NCBI GenBank assembly: GCA_015680685.1
Contig: MNCI01011084.1
Span: forward strand, 738,202 to 802,201
From: Gnetum montanum
Taxonomy: Eukaryota > Streptophyta > Gnetopsida > Gnetales > Gnetaceae
Direction: 5' to 3'
DNA: 64,000 nucleotides
Both the position numbers and the translations under genes were made by a program. The notes below the pieces were generated by a model. The model did no database searches, was not told the DNA's origin, and was given only the letters and a program-made list of their open reading frames with translations. The number at the start of each line of letters is the position of its first letter. Positions within the stretch are counted from its first letter, which is position 1. Positions 39,140 through 50,130 of this stretch are shown piece after piece.

Positions 39140-40027
39140 TGATGAGAGCAGTTACTCTAGTAGTTTATTCTAATTATTAGAGNTTCAGGAGTAGCATAGA
39201 ATTAGGAACACATCATACACCTCATCNACTCTAATTATTAGAGTAGTTGCTCCCAAATCTATAAATACAATGCCCACGCCGCACAATTGAAAAGAAGTCT
39301 TTTAGCAGTCAAGTAGCAAAACTCTTGTAGTCTGTTTGAAAGTTAGAGTATTTTCCAAGTGCCGTACGAGGAGGTCTAAGTGTGGACGGATCTTTATTCG
39401 AGCATTGTGTACCTGAGCACACCTTGTGTATAGTAATAAAGACAAGCTCTTTGATTCATCCTTGCAGCACTTGAAATTTGTTTTCTTACTCATTTCTTTT
39501 ATATTATTTTCTTATGCATTTATTTTATTTTATTTTATTTTATGCACTTTACATTTCTGTTATTAGCATATCAATTCATTTTGATCAATTAAGCAAATCG
39601 TTAAAATACACTCAATACGATCACTTTGAGCATGCATGTAACACTTAGTAACCTAGTAACGATCAACATTTAGTAATTCCAATAGTGTTGCACTGGTTTA
39701 GGATGTGTACCGCAAGTGCCGGATACTAGTGTTAGGATTAGTTGAAGCCTAGTTAATGAGTAGTTAAGTTAAATTAGTCACTTAGTTATCTCTCTCTTTC
39801 CCTATTAGCACAGGACATAAAAACATAAAAGCGATAAAAATCATACGCCTCAAGCTTACTTAACCATACAATCGTGACATACAAGTAAGCTTAGGAAGAG
39901 AACGATCAACCAACCTGTCCTTGTTCCATAAAGGCGTATAGGCACTTAGTCCTTGGAATTCAACCGGATCGTGTGTGAAACACTCATATTCATATGGTTG
40001 AGCGTAGGGGTACCTTGTTGCTCATCA
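39140..40027 (+). mobile_element. Solo LTR with CCCAT target duplication
   Basis: 888 bp from TGATGAGAGCAG to GTTGCTCATCA, flanked by perfect CCCAT repeats at 39135-39139 and 40028-40032. No internal region is present, so it arose by LTR-LTR recombination or was collapsed in assembly. U3 has the inverted repeat CTCTAATTATTAGAG (39229-39243) and TATAAATA (39260-39267), like the element at 48848. The U5 half instead resembles the 15437 element. Two single Ns (39183 and 39227) bracket 43 bp that look like misplaced U5 sequence. Confidence 0.88.
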
Positions 40028-40083
40028 CCCATAATCTTTTAAAGTTTAAGAAGTTGTGAGATCCAAATTATGGCTAACCTAAT

Positions 40084-40151
40084 TGATGAGACGCGGTTTG
40101 CGTCAGCCGCGATATCGCGTCCTGCCCTGCGATATCGCGTACGCGATATCG
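40084..40151 (+). mobile_element. First 68 bp of an LTR, cut off at an N
   Basis: It starts TGATGAGACGCGG and holds the palindrome GATATCGCGTACGCGATATC at 40131-40150, identical to 30507-30526. It stops at the single N at 40152, after which ordinary flanking sequence follows. Probably the edge of a full element lost at a gap. Confidence 0.7.
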
Positions 40152-40152
40152 N

Positions 40153-43100
40153 AAACAAATTTGGAAAAGTATAACATTACTACAATTTCAAATGAGAGAT
40201 GAGTTTTTAAAGGATTGCAATGTGAAATTAGAAAAAGAAGAAATAGTAGCATCTTAGTGCAAACTCACTTTACAGTTCACATTACAACAAACTTTCAAGA
40301 TGACATAAAAGAATAAAAAGGTAAAGACACTTCCAACTAAAGTGTGAATATTACTAGAGTTGAATGGTATCACTATACAAAACTTATTTAGGGATGGTTA
40401 AAAACCTTGCAACAACCTCGTACAAATTTAAGAATCTCAAGCAAAATGACACTCAAAAGCAATGAATAAAATAATCATCTATATTGTACAAAAAACATTT
40501 AGGGTCATTAATACCTAACTAAAGATAGTAAACCTTTGTGAATTAAGTATGGATGATTTCCAAATAGGTTAATCCAATCAAATCCAAACTAAATAATATT
40601 ATTTACACTAATAATTGTGTATGCACGTTTAGTATTAAAAAGTATAAACTAAAATTAAGACTTTTTTTCCTTTGTTTTGGTGGGGGGGTGTGAGTAGGTT
40701 GTGGTGTTGGTGTTGTGGGGGGAGCACAATGGGTGGGAAGGGACTAGGAGACTAACTACCAATTATGTGAAAGGCCTAGATCATGTAAACTAAATTATAT
40801 TTCATTCATAACCTAGGTCACATGTTTGATTTCAGTAGACAACACTAAGTAATGGACCAAAAAATTTCTATAAAAGGAAATTTGAAACTAGTATGATCTC
40901 ATTGTTTTAATAGGGTATTAAGTATCTTAAGTAAGATTCAATTTCAATTACAGTTTTATAACCCTTTTAAAAACCAATTATTGGAACACTAAATTATATT
41001 TCATCCATCTAGATGGCTTATATTGTAATGTTGCATGATATTTTCCAAAATTGTCATCCTATTTTATCCACATTTTTTAAAAATTAGTCAATTTAACTTT
41101 TCAACTAAATTACACACACACACACACATCTATAGAGTTAAACTAGTATTTTTTTTCTACTAAAACCCTTTTAGATCTATTATATAAACTAGTTTCAAAA
41201 TTCCTTTTAGTTAATTCTCATTTTTAATCCATAACTCAACATGGGATCCAATTTGTTACATGGGATCTATATTCTAAGATTAGCATGCAAATAATTATTT
41301 CTAATCCAAAAAAGAAATTAAGGAAAAAAGCCCTTAAGAAAATCACTATTTGATATAAAGTTCTAATTGGACTATATATCTTAGGTGTACAATTATTTCA
41401 AGGTTAATAATGATGTGTCAACTTAGTAGTAAGACTCTTGATTTGAAATCTCTAGGACATGGGTTTGATTTTGGTAGGCAATGCTAAGTTATAAAGTTCT
41501 TAATTGAACCATATTATAAAAAATTAGAAAATATTATAAATTCTATCATAATAATGTGTAAGATTTTTCCAAAACATTATTGATTAACATTGTTAGTTTA
41601 CATATTATCATATAGGAAAGGGAGAAGGTGAAATCTTTGACTATATTTGCTTCATGAGATGTTCAACTAGTGGCTCTAGCCTACATGCTTTTAGGGCATC
41701 CATTTCAAATTCTCTTATATGCTTTGTTGAGAAAAGTTGATAATAAGTTTCCCATAGAAAGTTTAACAAAGCATATAAAACAATATGTTAATATGAGTAT
41801 TTCTTCCCTCATTTGCATGAGTTGTTGTAAATTCAATACCTACATGATTAATTTGTAGATAAGAATAGTAAAGCTAGATTAAGCATAATTTCCCAACTCC
41901 TTTTGTTAGTCTTATAGAAAACCAATCAATTTTTAATATAATGAAAAGTTATGTATAATTTTCTCATGTAAGTTATGCAATTTTTTTTTTTTGATAATAG
42001 ACCATTGTAGTTGTCATCTTTGAATAGAACCAAGGGCATTTTTAACAAGTTTACTAAAAAATGGTTTCTTTTTCTATCAAGCAAGTGCTCCTTTCTTATG
42101 TATTACTTATAAATAGTTTTGATAGAAACATAAATATCTTTTGATTTGATTTTGATAGCAAGTACGGTATTGAATAAGTAATTAAAATCAAACTTAATGG
42201 AAAATTTTCCTCAAATTTTAATGAAATTTGAGGATAATAGTTAAGTTAAAAAAAATTTTACTTTACAAGAGATTTGGGAATTTTAATTGAAGATTCATAA
42301 TTAAAGATTAGGAAATTTTAATCTATAAATTATATTATATTAGAAATTTTTTAAAAAATTTGACGTGCAAAGTAAATTTTTAGGTAAAATTTTTACAATG
42401 CATCATGAAAAAATTTCATGACAAGTAGGGTTAGACGTTAAATTTACACCCTAGTTCTGCTGCTATTCAAGTAGCATTGTCAAGGCATTAGTGGGAGTAG
42501 TGTAAATTTGCAAGATGTTTTATACATTTTGCCTTATTTTGAAGGTAAAATAATTTTAAAAATTTCAAATGCAAGTTTTAAAAAACTTGAGAAATATTTT
42601 AAATCCTATGACAATGAATTATAATATTTTTCCAAAACATCACTAATTAACACTATTAGTTTAGGTATTATCAAATAGGAGAGAGATAATGTGAAATCAT
42701 CAACTATATTTGCTTGGTGAGAAGTGCAACCATTTGCTCTAGCTTTAATGCATATGCATCTAGGGCATCCACTTTAGATTCTCTTGGTGGCTTTGTTGAA
42801 AAAAGTTGTTATTCATATACCTACTTTTCCTTGCTCATAGAAAGTTTAGTAAAGCATATAAAACAACATGTTAATGCAAGTATTTTTGTACTCATTGCAT
42901 AGAGTTGTTGAAAAGTTGATGCTTGCATGATGAATAGTAGAACGAAATTGAGCACAACCAAGATAATGCCTTAACTCTTTTTGATAGTGCTATGGAAACC
43001 AATCAACTATTAATACAATGAAAATCTAGTCTTCTTTTGCCAAGCAAATACTCCTTTTCTATGTATTACTTGTATATAGTTGCCAAGCAAATACTCCTTT

Positions 43101-43828
43101 TCTATGTATTACTTGTATATAGTTTTGGTAAACATATACATGTTGTCTACTTTGATTTTGACAGCAAATGAATAAGTGATAAATTTAAGTGATAAATTTT
43201 AGAGATAATATTTATGTTGAAAAAGATTCCACTTTGAAAAAGATTTAGGATTTTACTCAAAGATTCTAGGAATAATATGATTAAAGATTTAGGATTTTAA
43301 TCCACACAAATTTCATTTTACAAGAAAGATTGCACATCAAATTCACAACTAAATGAGACCACAAATAGTGAAACCAAGTGACACGTCAAAGGAAATCACC
43401 TCCAATTCAATGTACTCCGTAAATTCCTATTGTTGTTTGATAAGGAGTGCCGTATTTGTTGGTGAATGCTCGCTGTTAGCCGTATGACTTCATCCGGCAA
43501 AACCACTTTTCCGTATCAAAAAAATCGAGGGAGAATGAAAATCCAGGCAATCAGGTTGCATAAAGATCCAATTTCAGTCTTTTAAAGACCACTTGCAAAG
43601 TCGTCAAACGTTTGATGCATTATTGACATTAAGTTGCAACTGCGAACCGTTGGATGCATTATTGACATTAAGTTGCAACTGCAAACCGTTGGACAATATC
43701 CTCGCTATATTTAGGAATCATGTAAAAATAACCTCAGGCTTTAGGCAGATAGGGATAGATTTATTCTAGAAGATACTGATACTGTATGAGTTGGGGAAAT
43801 ACAGAAAATTAGATTGATATGCTCTCGC
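40153..43828. other. AT-rich intergenic sequence with a diverged direct repeat
   Basis: About 41520-42150 and 42590-43150 are diverged copies of one sequence; shared words include ACTATATTTGCTT, AGGGCATCCA and AAAGCATATAAAACAA. The second copy holds a perfect 43-bp tandem pair (43038-43080 and 43081-43123). A 39-bp near-perfect pair lies at 43611-43649 and 43650-43688, on the 3' side of the NPF gene. A (CA)n tract is near 41112-41127. No genes recognised. Confidence 0.6.
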
Positions 43829-46800
43829 TCAAATTGGATTGTTTGGGAGGATCTGTTTAACACTTTTATACGTATAATGCTTGGCCAGGTAAACAAAGCA
43901 GCCAAGATTCAAGGTACCCAAAACGGCCAAAAGGCAGTAGAACTGACCAAGTCTAGACCTATTCAGATTGTCTGGAAACCATTTCCCATGTCCTGCAGTT
44001 TCACTGATATCATCCACAATGTTTATGAGGAAGCCACTGACAAAGCTTGAAACTCCCATCACACTGAGATAGAAGGAGACGCCAAGGCTTCTCATGGAGT
44101 CAGGAACCTGGCCATAGAAATACTCTTGGAGACCCACCAGAGTAAATACGTCTGCTATGCCAAGCAAAGAATACTGGGGAACAAGCCAAAACACAGAAAA
44201 TGGTACAACTGCTTTGGGACTGTCAAGTAAGCCATGGTTTTTGGCAATTTTTACTCTGAAACTCTCCGAGATTGATGCACTCACCATACTTGCAACAGAA
44301 AACACCATGCCAATCCCAATCCTCTGAAGCACTGTGATTCCCCTTTCATTTCCTGTAAATTTCTTCATCACCGGAACCATGCAGCGGTCATAGATCACTA
44401 CGAATACCAGGCCACATATGGCTGAGAAGGCCACCATTGAATTTGCAGGAGCTTCAATGTGAGGTCCCAGTCTTCTATCCATGGTGGTGCCTTGCTTGAT
44501 GAAGAATGTTGTTCCCTGTGCCACTGATATTCCGAAGGGAATACATGACACCCAGATTGGAAAAAGCCCCAACAGCAGTTTTGTTTCCTCTATTTGAGTC
44601 ACTGTGCAAAGCTTCCATGGATTTGGTTCTCCTGATTCTTGAAGCTCTCCTGGTTCTATAATGGCGGCTTTGTTCAAGCACCTAATCACAGTTAGGTAAA
44701 CCTGTATCAGTAGCCTTTTAAAGTGATTTTGATAACCAATCAACACAAATAACAATTCATAATCAGTATTGTTTTCAACCAATATGTTTAAGGGGATTGA
44801 AATTGAAGCCAGGTAGGGAAGTTGAAAACAGACCCCATTAATTGAATTTACAAATATAGATTCTATTCATTGCTGGCCTTGGTCGGTGTAGGAATAGTTT
44901 AAGTAAAACATTACAGAATTGCAAGTCCATTGAACTTAAAGAAGAATTAGTTCTAGGCTTCCATGAATAGATAGCATCTCCAAGGAATCCGGGATTTGAG
45001 TTCCTAATATATCTTTTTCCATTTTTTGTAAATCTGTACCGCCAAGTGGAAGTATAACAGATGAAGTTGATAAAAGGGTTACAGACAAAATAAGGAATGA
45101 CATGATGAGATGGATTATGGAAGGAGAACTTGGCCTTGGATAGACACAAGAGGTGGCATGGAAAGAGGGTATGTCCCATGCAATACCCACCAGCATAGCA
45201 TTTGACATCAGAGAAAAAATTAGAAACAGGACATGTGGCAAGGTGTGTATGGCACATGTAAAGAGAAATTCCAAATATAGAAAAGGTCATTTGAATGATG
45301 ATCCTACCCATCCAATGAAAAGAATCCCAAGTAAATATATCAATACTGTAATGAGTGATGTCTGTTTTAGATAGCATTCTGCTTTTAACTTTTTAAAATT
45401 CTAGTGAATTTATTTTGGGAACTTACTTGAATTTGTTTGTGTGGGGTAGTGGCATGTGACCCTGCTCCTGACTTGTCTTCTCATACAGAAAACATGAATT
45501 TGATGGAGTGTCAAGCTTTCGATTCCTGAAGGAAGCCACCATGACTTGCACAATTTTAATGACAGGACTGCCCCTGGGTTTTTTATGCCTGTAAAATGGG
45601 GTTCCATTGAGAAACAAGATGACTGACACAGACATGGCTATGGTGGGGATGCCAAATCCCCATCCAGAGCCTGTATTCTGTTGCAAATATGCAACCACTG
45701 TGACTGCTACCAGGGTTCCCATGCAGACCCCAAAATACCACCAATTGAAGAAGGAAAGCTTCTTTATTTTCTCTTCTTTACATCCTTCATCAAATTGATC
45801 TGCCCCAAATGCTTGTAGAGCGGGCTTGTGACCACTTGTTCCCACAGCCACCAAGTACAGTGCCATCCACAAAATGCTCAGTTGCATACCTGTTGCTTTG
45901 CTACATGATGTGTCTGCATCATTCTTGCCACACCTATCAGAAGGCTTCAGAACAGGCAATGACGCTGAAAGTGTAAGCACAAGCAATCCCTGCAACATAA
46001 GAAGAGAAGAAACACTTGAGCAACAATAACACATTTGTATGGTTACAACATTTTATGCGCATTATTATACGTCAGTGGGATATTGTTGATTTCTTCCTCT
46101 AAATTTTTTAAGGATGTTTTCAAATTTCAGAAGAGTATGTCCAGCTTTACTGTCCAATACATCTAAAAGGTCTCCAATGTAATGCAATTTCAGGTTCAAT
46201 TTCTATTTTAGAAAAGCAAAGATTGCAAACCAATAACTAAAATGTAATTCAAACAGCAGCTTAGCTGATAAGAGAGAGAAGTAGAGTGTTACACTTCGTT
46301 AACAACTTTTCAAGGAAAGTATCACAGTAAAAGAGCAGAAACTATGGTTGGCTTGGCTAGCTTAGCATGAATTACAGGCATGGCTTTGTGTTGAGGCTTA
46401 CAGAAATATATGCTGATGATGATACCAGGACCATCATATACTGTCCCAAGTAGCAATCTGCAAGGAGCGCACCAAGAACAGGCAGAATTGTTGATACTCC
46501 TGACCAGTAATTGACATTCTTGGCCGAGTAAGCAACCCCCTGGTGCATCGACGTAGTGAGATATATGAGGAGGTTTGAGGCTATGCAGTAGTATGTGAGC
46601 CTTTCACAGAATTCAACTCCTGCAAACCAAAGACAAATTAAAATTTCCTGGCCACTGATAATGGCATATTATAAGTTGATTGAATTGAGTTTGAATTTAC
46701 CAACGATGAAAATGGAAGCCTTCCAGCAACCAGTGTTTTCTCTAAGGACGCATTGTCCTCTCAGATCCACGGATCCATCAGTGACCCACAAGGAGGAGGA

Positions 46801-46878
46801 GGAGGAGGAGGAGTTGTCTTCTATCTTTACCACTTCTGTAGTAGCTGAACCTCCTGATGAATCCTTGCAGAGCTCCAT
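43829..46878 (-). CDS. NPF: NPF (NRT1/PTR family) proton-coupled transporter, 603 aa
   Basis: Four exons on the minus strand: 46701-46878, 46402-46619, 45427-45989 and 43829-44681, with GT-AG introns of 81, 412 and 745 bp and phases that join cleanly. The product is a 12-helix major facilitator protein of the plasma or vacuolar membrane. The proton-coupling ExxER motif is EFCER at residues 62-66. Other family marks are FGADQFDE (193-200), NWWYFGVC, the long hydrophilic loop between helices 6 and 7 ending in CLNKAAI, and PQYSLLGIADVFTLVGLQEY near the C-terminus. NPF proteins carry nitrate, peptides, hormones or other solutes with protons; the substrate cannot be read from sequence. The subfamily may be NPF5, but this is a guess. 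No defect is visible. The N-terminus has a seven-serine run. Confidence 0.95.
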
Positions 46879-47449
46879 AGTGTGACAAAAACAGAGCCTG
46901 AAAGGAAGCCAGCCAATTCTCTGGGATCATCACTTACAAAATTCATAGCGAATCTCTTACTTTAAGCTGCACCAAGATCTTAGGCCAAAATTTTTGCTAC
47001 ATGATTAATTGAACATGATAAAAAGCAGAATTTGTTGTGCAAGACTTTTTGACTTGATCGGGAAACGTTACACAGCTGTGTTTCGTGTGGGAAGCATGTG
47101 GGCACCGGATTTGCTGTGGAGCAAGCCAGATTTCCAGCGACATTTTGGGCTAAGTTGTTGCTGATTTTTATTAATAAACTTTCTGACCAGTTTTGAGGCA
47201 TGCCATCAGTCCATCCCAACCCATGTTATGCGGTTAGAGTAAAGGTCAATTCAACTTCTTCCATTCCATCGAACTTGAAATAAGTGTAATGTAGGTATAA
47301 TCTAATATATAACTTAGCATTGTCTATCAGAATCAAATCTATGATTTAGAGCTTTCAAATTAAGAGCCTTGCCACTAGGCTAATACTTTATTATTGTGGA
47401 TTTAATATACAATTCTATGTAGAGCTCAACAAGGATTAAACAATATTGA
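46879..47449. promoter_or_regulatory. NPF upstream region, no clear sites
   Basis: The 5' flank of the transporter gene. I see no convincing TATA box or named element; the sequence turns AT-rich toward the repeat at 47450. Confidence 0.35.
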
Positions 47450-47690
47450 GACTTTTAAAGCAAAGTGCATTGGAAAAGAATAATTGAAAAAACTAAAATT
47501 CCTTAGATTTCACAACATGCATTGGCGTAAGACTTTAAAGCAAAGTGCATTGGAAAAGAATAATTGAAAAAACTAAAATTCCTTAGATTTCACAACATGC
47601 ATTGGTGTAAGACTTTTAAAGCAAAGTGCATTGGAAAAGAATAATTGAAAAAACTAAAATTCCTTAGATTTCACAACATGCATTGGTGTA
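47450..47690 (+). repeat. Three tandem copies of an 80-81 bp unit
   Basis: Units start near 47450, 47531 and 47611, each beginning GACTTT(T)AAAGCAAAGTGC and ending CATGCATTGGYGTA. Copies differ by only one or two bases, so the triplication is recent compared with the decayed copia gag that follows. Confidence 0.9.
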
Positions 47691-48162
47691 GCATGAATAC
47701 TTTTGGAATCAATATAATTATTTTATACGTGGGCAAGCTTGTTGAATAACTTCTTTGACATTGGTATCATTTGTTGTTTTTCACTTCTTGCCAAAGAAAT
47801 TGGGTGTAGCATAGCTTATGGATTTTCCAATTAGATACCCTAGAAATTCAACTAATCTATAAACAAAATTTCAATACTTTGGAAATTGGAAAAAATGAAA
47901 GTGTTGAAGACTTCTTTACTAAAATGTATGACAACTTATGAAAAATATATAAATATGGTTGTGGTTATACCAATAGGAAAAATGTTTAGAAAGTTGTTCA
48001 AGCTCTCTACATAGATCCAAGATCTAAAAACATGATGGACAACATTACTATTTCAAAGAACTTCAACATGCTTAGTATCAATGAATTTGTTGCTCTATTT
48101 GGAACCCTACACATCATGAAGAATTACAATTAATCTAGTGAAGATGATCAAGCCTACATAAC

Positions 48163-48847
48163 TGATGAGACCTAATATGTCAGGTAATTGAGTCGTTGGA
48201 ATATAATAAAGCATCATTTTGTCAAGTGTATCAGTCAGTTGAGATATCACATATGCTATATCGTAGATGTTATGTTGCATCTATATTGTAGCATCTCTAT
48301 CGATGTGTCTTAGTTGGTTGCTACATCATAGATGCTATATCACATTTGCTATAACTTAGCTACATTGATGCATCTTCATTAATGCATCCCCATCGACACA
48401 GCCAAATGCATTAACACATCCCTATTGATGTAATGCATGTATTTGCCTATAAATATGCTAGCACATGCCACGTATTTGGTACCATTTGATCAATAGTGTA
48501 GCTGAACTCTTGTAGTTTGTTTCTATAATCTTAACAAATAGTTGGTGAGTGTTCTTAGTGTGGGTTTAAGTCAATTGCATGACATCTTATTCTAGTGGCA
48601 TTGTACCTAGACACATTTCATGAATGGTCATAAGATTGAGATTGATTTATATCCATTGTAGTACTTTGACTTAGAATATATTTACTTTTAATATAATTTA
48701 CTTTTGATGTACTTAGTTAATGTTTACATTTCTATGCACGTTAATCAATTGGTGGAATAAGCATGACTAGTTTTGAGCATAAACATGTATTTGCTTGGTA
48801 ATCTTAGTAGCATTATTGCTTGGTTCACCTAGTAGCGTAGCACTTGG
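48163..48847 (+). repeat. 5' LTR of the outer element, left part
   Basis: Aligns with the start of the 3' LTR at 60799. U3 carries repeated GATGCTATAT/ATATAGCATC-like words (48230-48370) and TATAAATA at 48448-48455. It is broken after CTTGG at 48843-48847 by the inner element. Confidence 0.88.
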
Positions 48848-49998
48848 TGATGAAGCGGTTACTCTAATTATTAGAGTGGTTATTATTAGAGCGGTTAGTC
48901 TAGCAGTTACTTTAATTATTAGAGCAGTTACTCCCAAGTTTATAAATACAATGCCTAGGTGCACAATTGGGAAAAAAGTTTTTTAGTAGTTAAGTAGTCA
49001 AACTCTTGTAGTCTATTTGAAAGTTAGAATATTTTCCAAGTGCCTATANACTACTTAACTACTAAAAAACTTTTTTCCCAATTGTGCACCTAGGCACTGT
49101 ATTTATAGGCTTGGGAGCAACTACTCTAATAATTAGAATAAATCGCTAAAGTAACTGCTCTNTGTTTTCTTACACATTTCTTTTATTTTATTTTCTTTTG
49201 CATTTATTTTATGCACTTTCCATTCATGTTATTAGCACAACGATTCATTTTGATCAATTAAGCAAATTGTTAAATTACACAAGCATGACCCCTTCGAGCA
49301 TATGTGTGACACTTGGTAGCTTAGAAATGACTAGCGTTTGACAGCCTAGTAGTGTTTGCACGAAGTTTAGGATGTGTCCGGGAAGTGGGAATGGTTACTT
49401 GTGTTAGGCTAGATTAGACCATAGTCTACTTAGCAATTAATTGCTCTTACTTTTATTCTTATTTACATAGCTTTTATTTACTTTAATTGTTGATTATTTA
49501 TTGTTGTCTATCTAGTTAATATTTCCTTTATCGTCAATTACACTTCCTGTTGCTAACGCGGAATGAGTATGACTTAATCACGAACATTTAAGTGTAACTA
49601 CTTGGTAACCCAGTAGCGTATCTAGTAGTGATCAAGTGATGTGTGCTTGGAAATCCCAGAAGTAGTACACAAGGTCCAAGATGCGTATAGATGATTAAGG
49701 ATGGATGCTCATCACATTTAGGCTAGCTTAGATTTTACTTTATGTTTCCTATTAGCTTAATCAAGATTGTTTCCCATTGTCTCAAGGAGTAGCCTAGTTT
49801 AGAATCACATCATACACCTCACTTTGGACTAAACCATACATGACAAAGCAAATACTAGTCTAGGTGGGAAGACAACAAACTGCAATCAACGTATAATTGT
49901 CTAGGTGCCACAACTAGTCCATCTGCAGAGTTCGACTAGATTGTGTGTACACGCTCATATTCGTATGGTTTAGCATAGGGGTACCTTGTCGCTCATCA
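48848..49998 (+). repeat. 5' LTR of the inner element, with a foreign inverted patch
   Basis: Starts TGATGAAGCGGTT, has CTCTAATTATTAGAG at 48862-48876 and TATAAATA at 48941-48948, and ends GCTCATCA. Between the Ns at 49049 and 49162, where the 3' LTR has normal R sequence (about 54352-54470), it carries 112 bp that read as an inverted U3 segment. Confidence 0.88.
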
Positions 49999-49999
49999 T

Positions 50000-50017
50000 T
50001 GGCGCCATTGTTGGGGA
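50000..50017 (+). promoter_or_regulatory. Primer-binding site of the inner element
   Basis: TGGCGCCATTGTTGGGGA, a slightly decayed tRNA-Asp-type site one base after the LTR. The changes from TGGCGCCGTTGCCGGGGA are transitions. Confidence 0.85.
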
Positions 50018-50130
50018 CGGTGCTAATTATCTAGATTAGTTATATCATACAAGATCACTATAATAGTGTATTAACAATATATCTTTCAAAAAAAGAAATT
50101 AAATTCAAATAATTCACACAATTCACAACC

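Noticed and set aside
44838-45377. 179-codon minus-strand ORF
   Set aside because: It lies mostly inside the third NPF intron, whose GT-AG borders and phase are clear; the composition is not protein-like.
47450-47690. CRISPR-like array
   Set aside because: Three directly abutting 80-bp units with no spacers, in a plant nuclear setting.
48767-48986. Ile/Val/Thr-rich ORFs on both strands
   Set aside because: They arise from the repeated CTCTAATTATTAGAG words of the U3, read in either direction.
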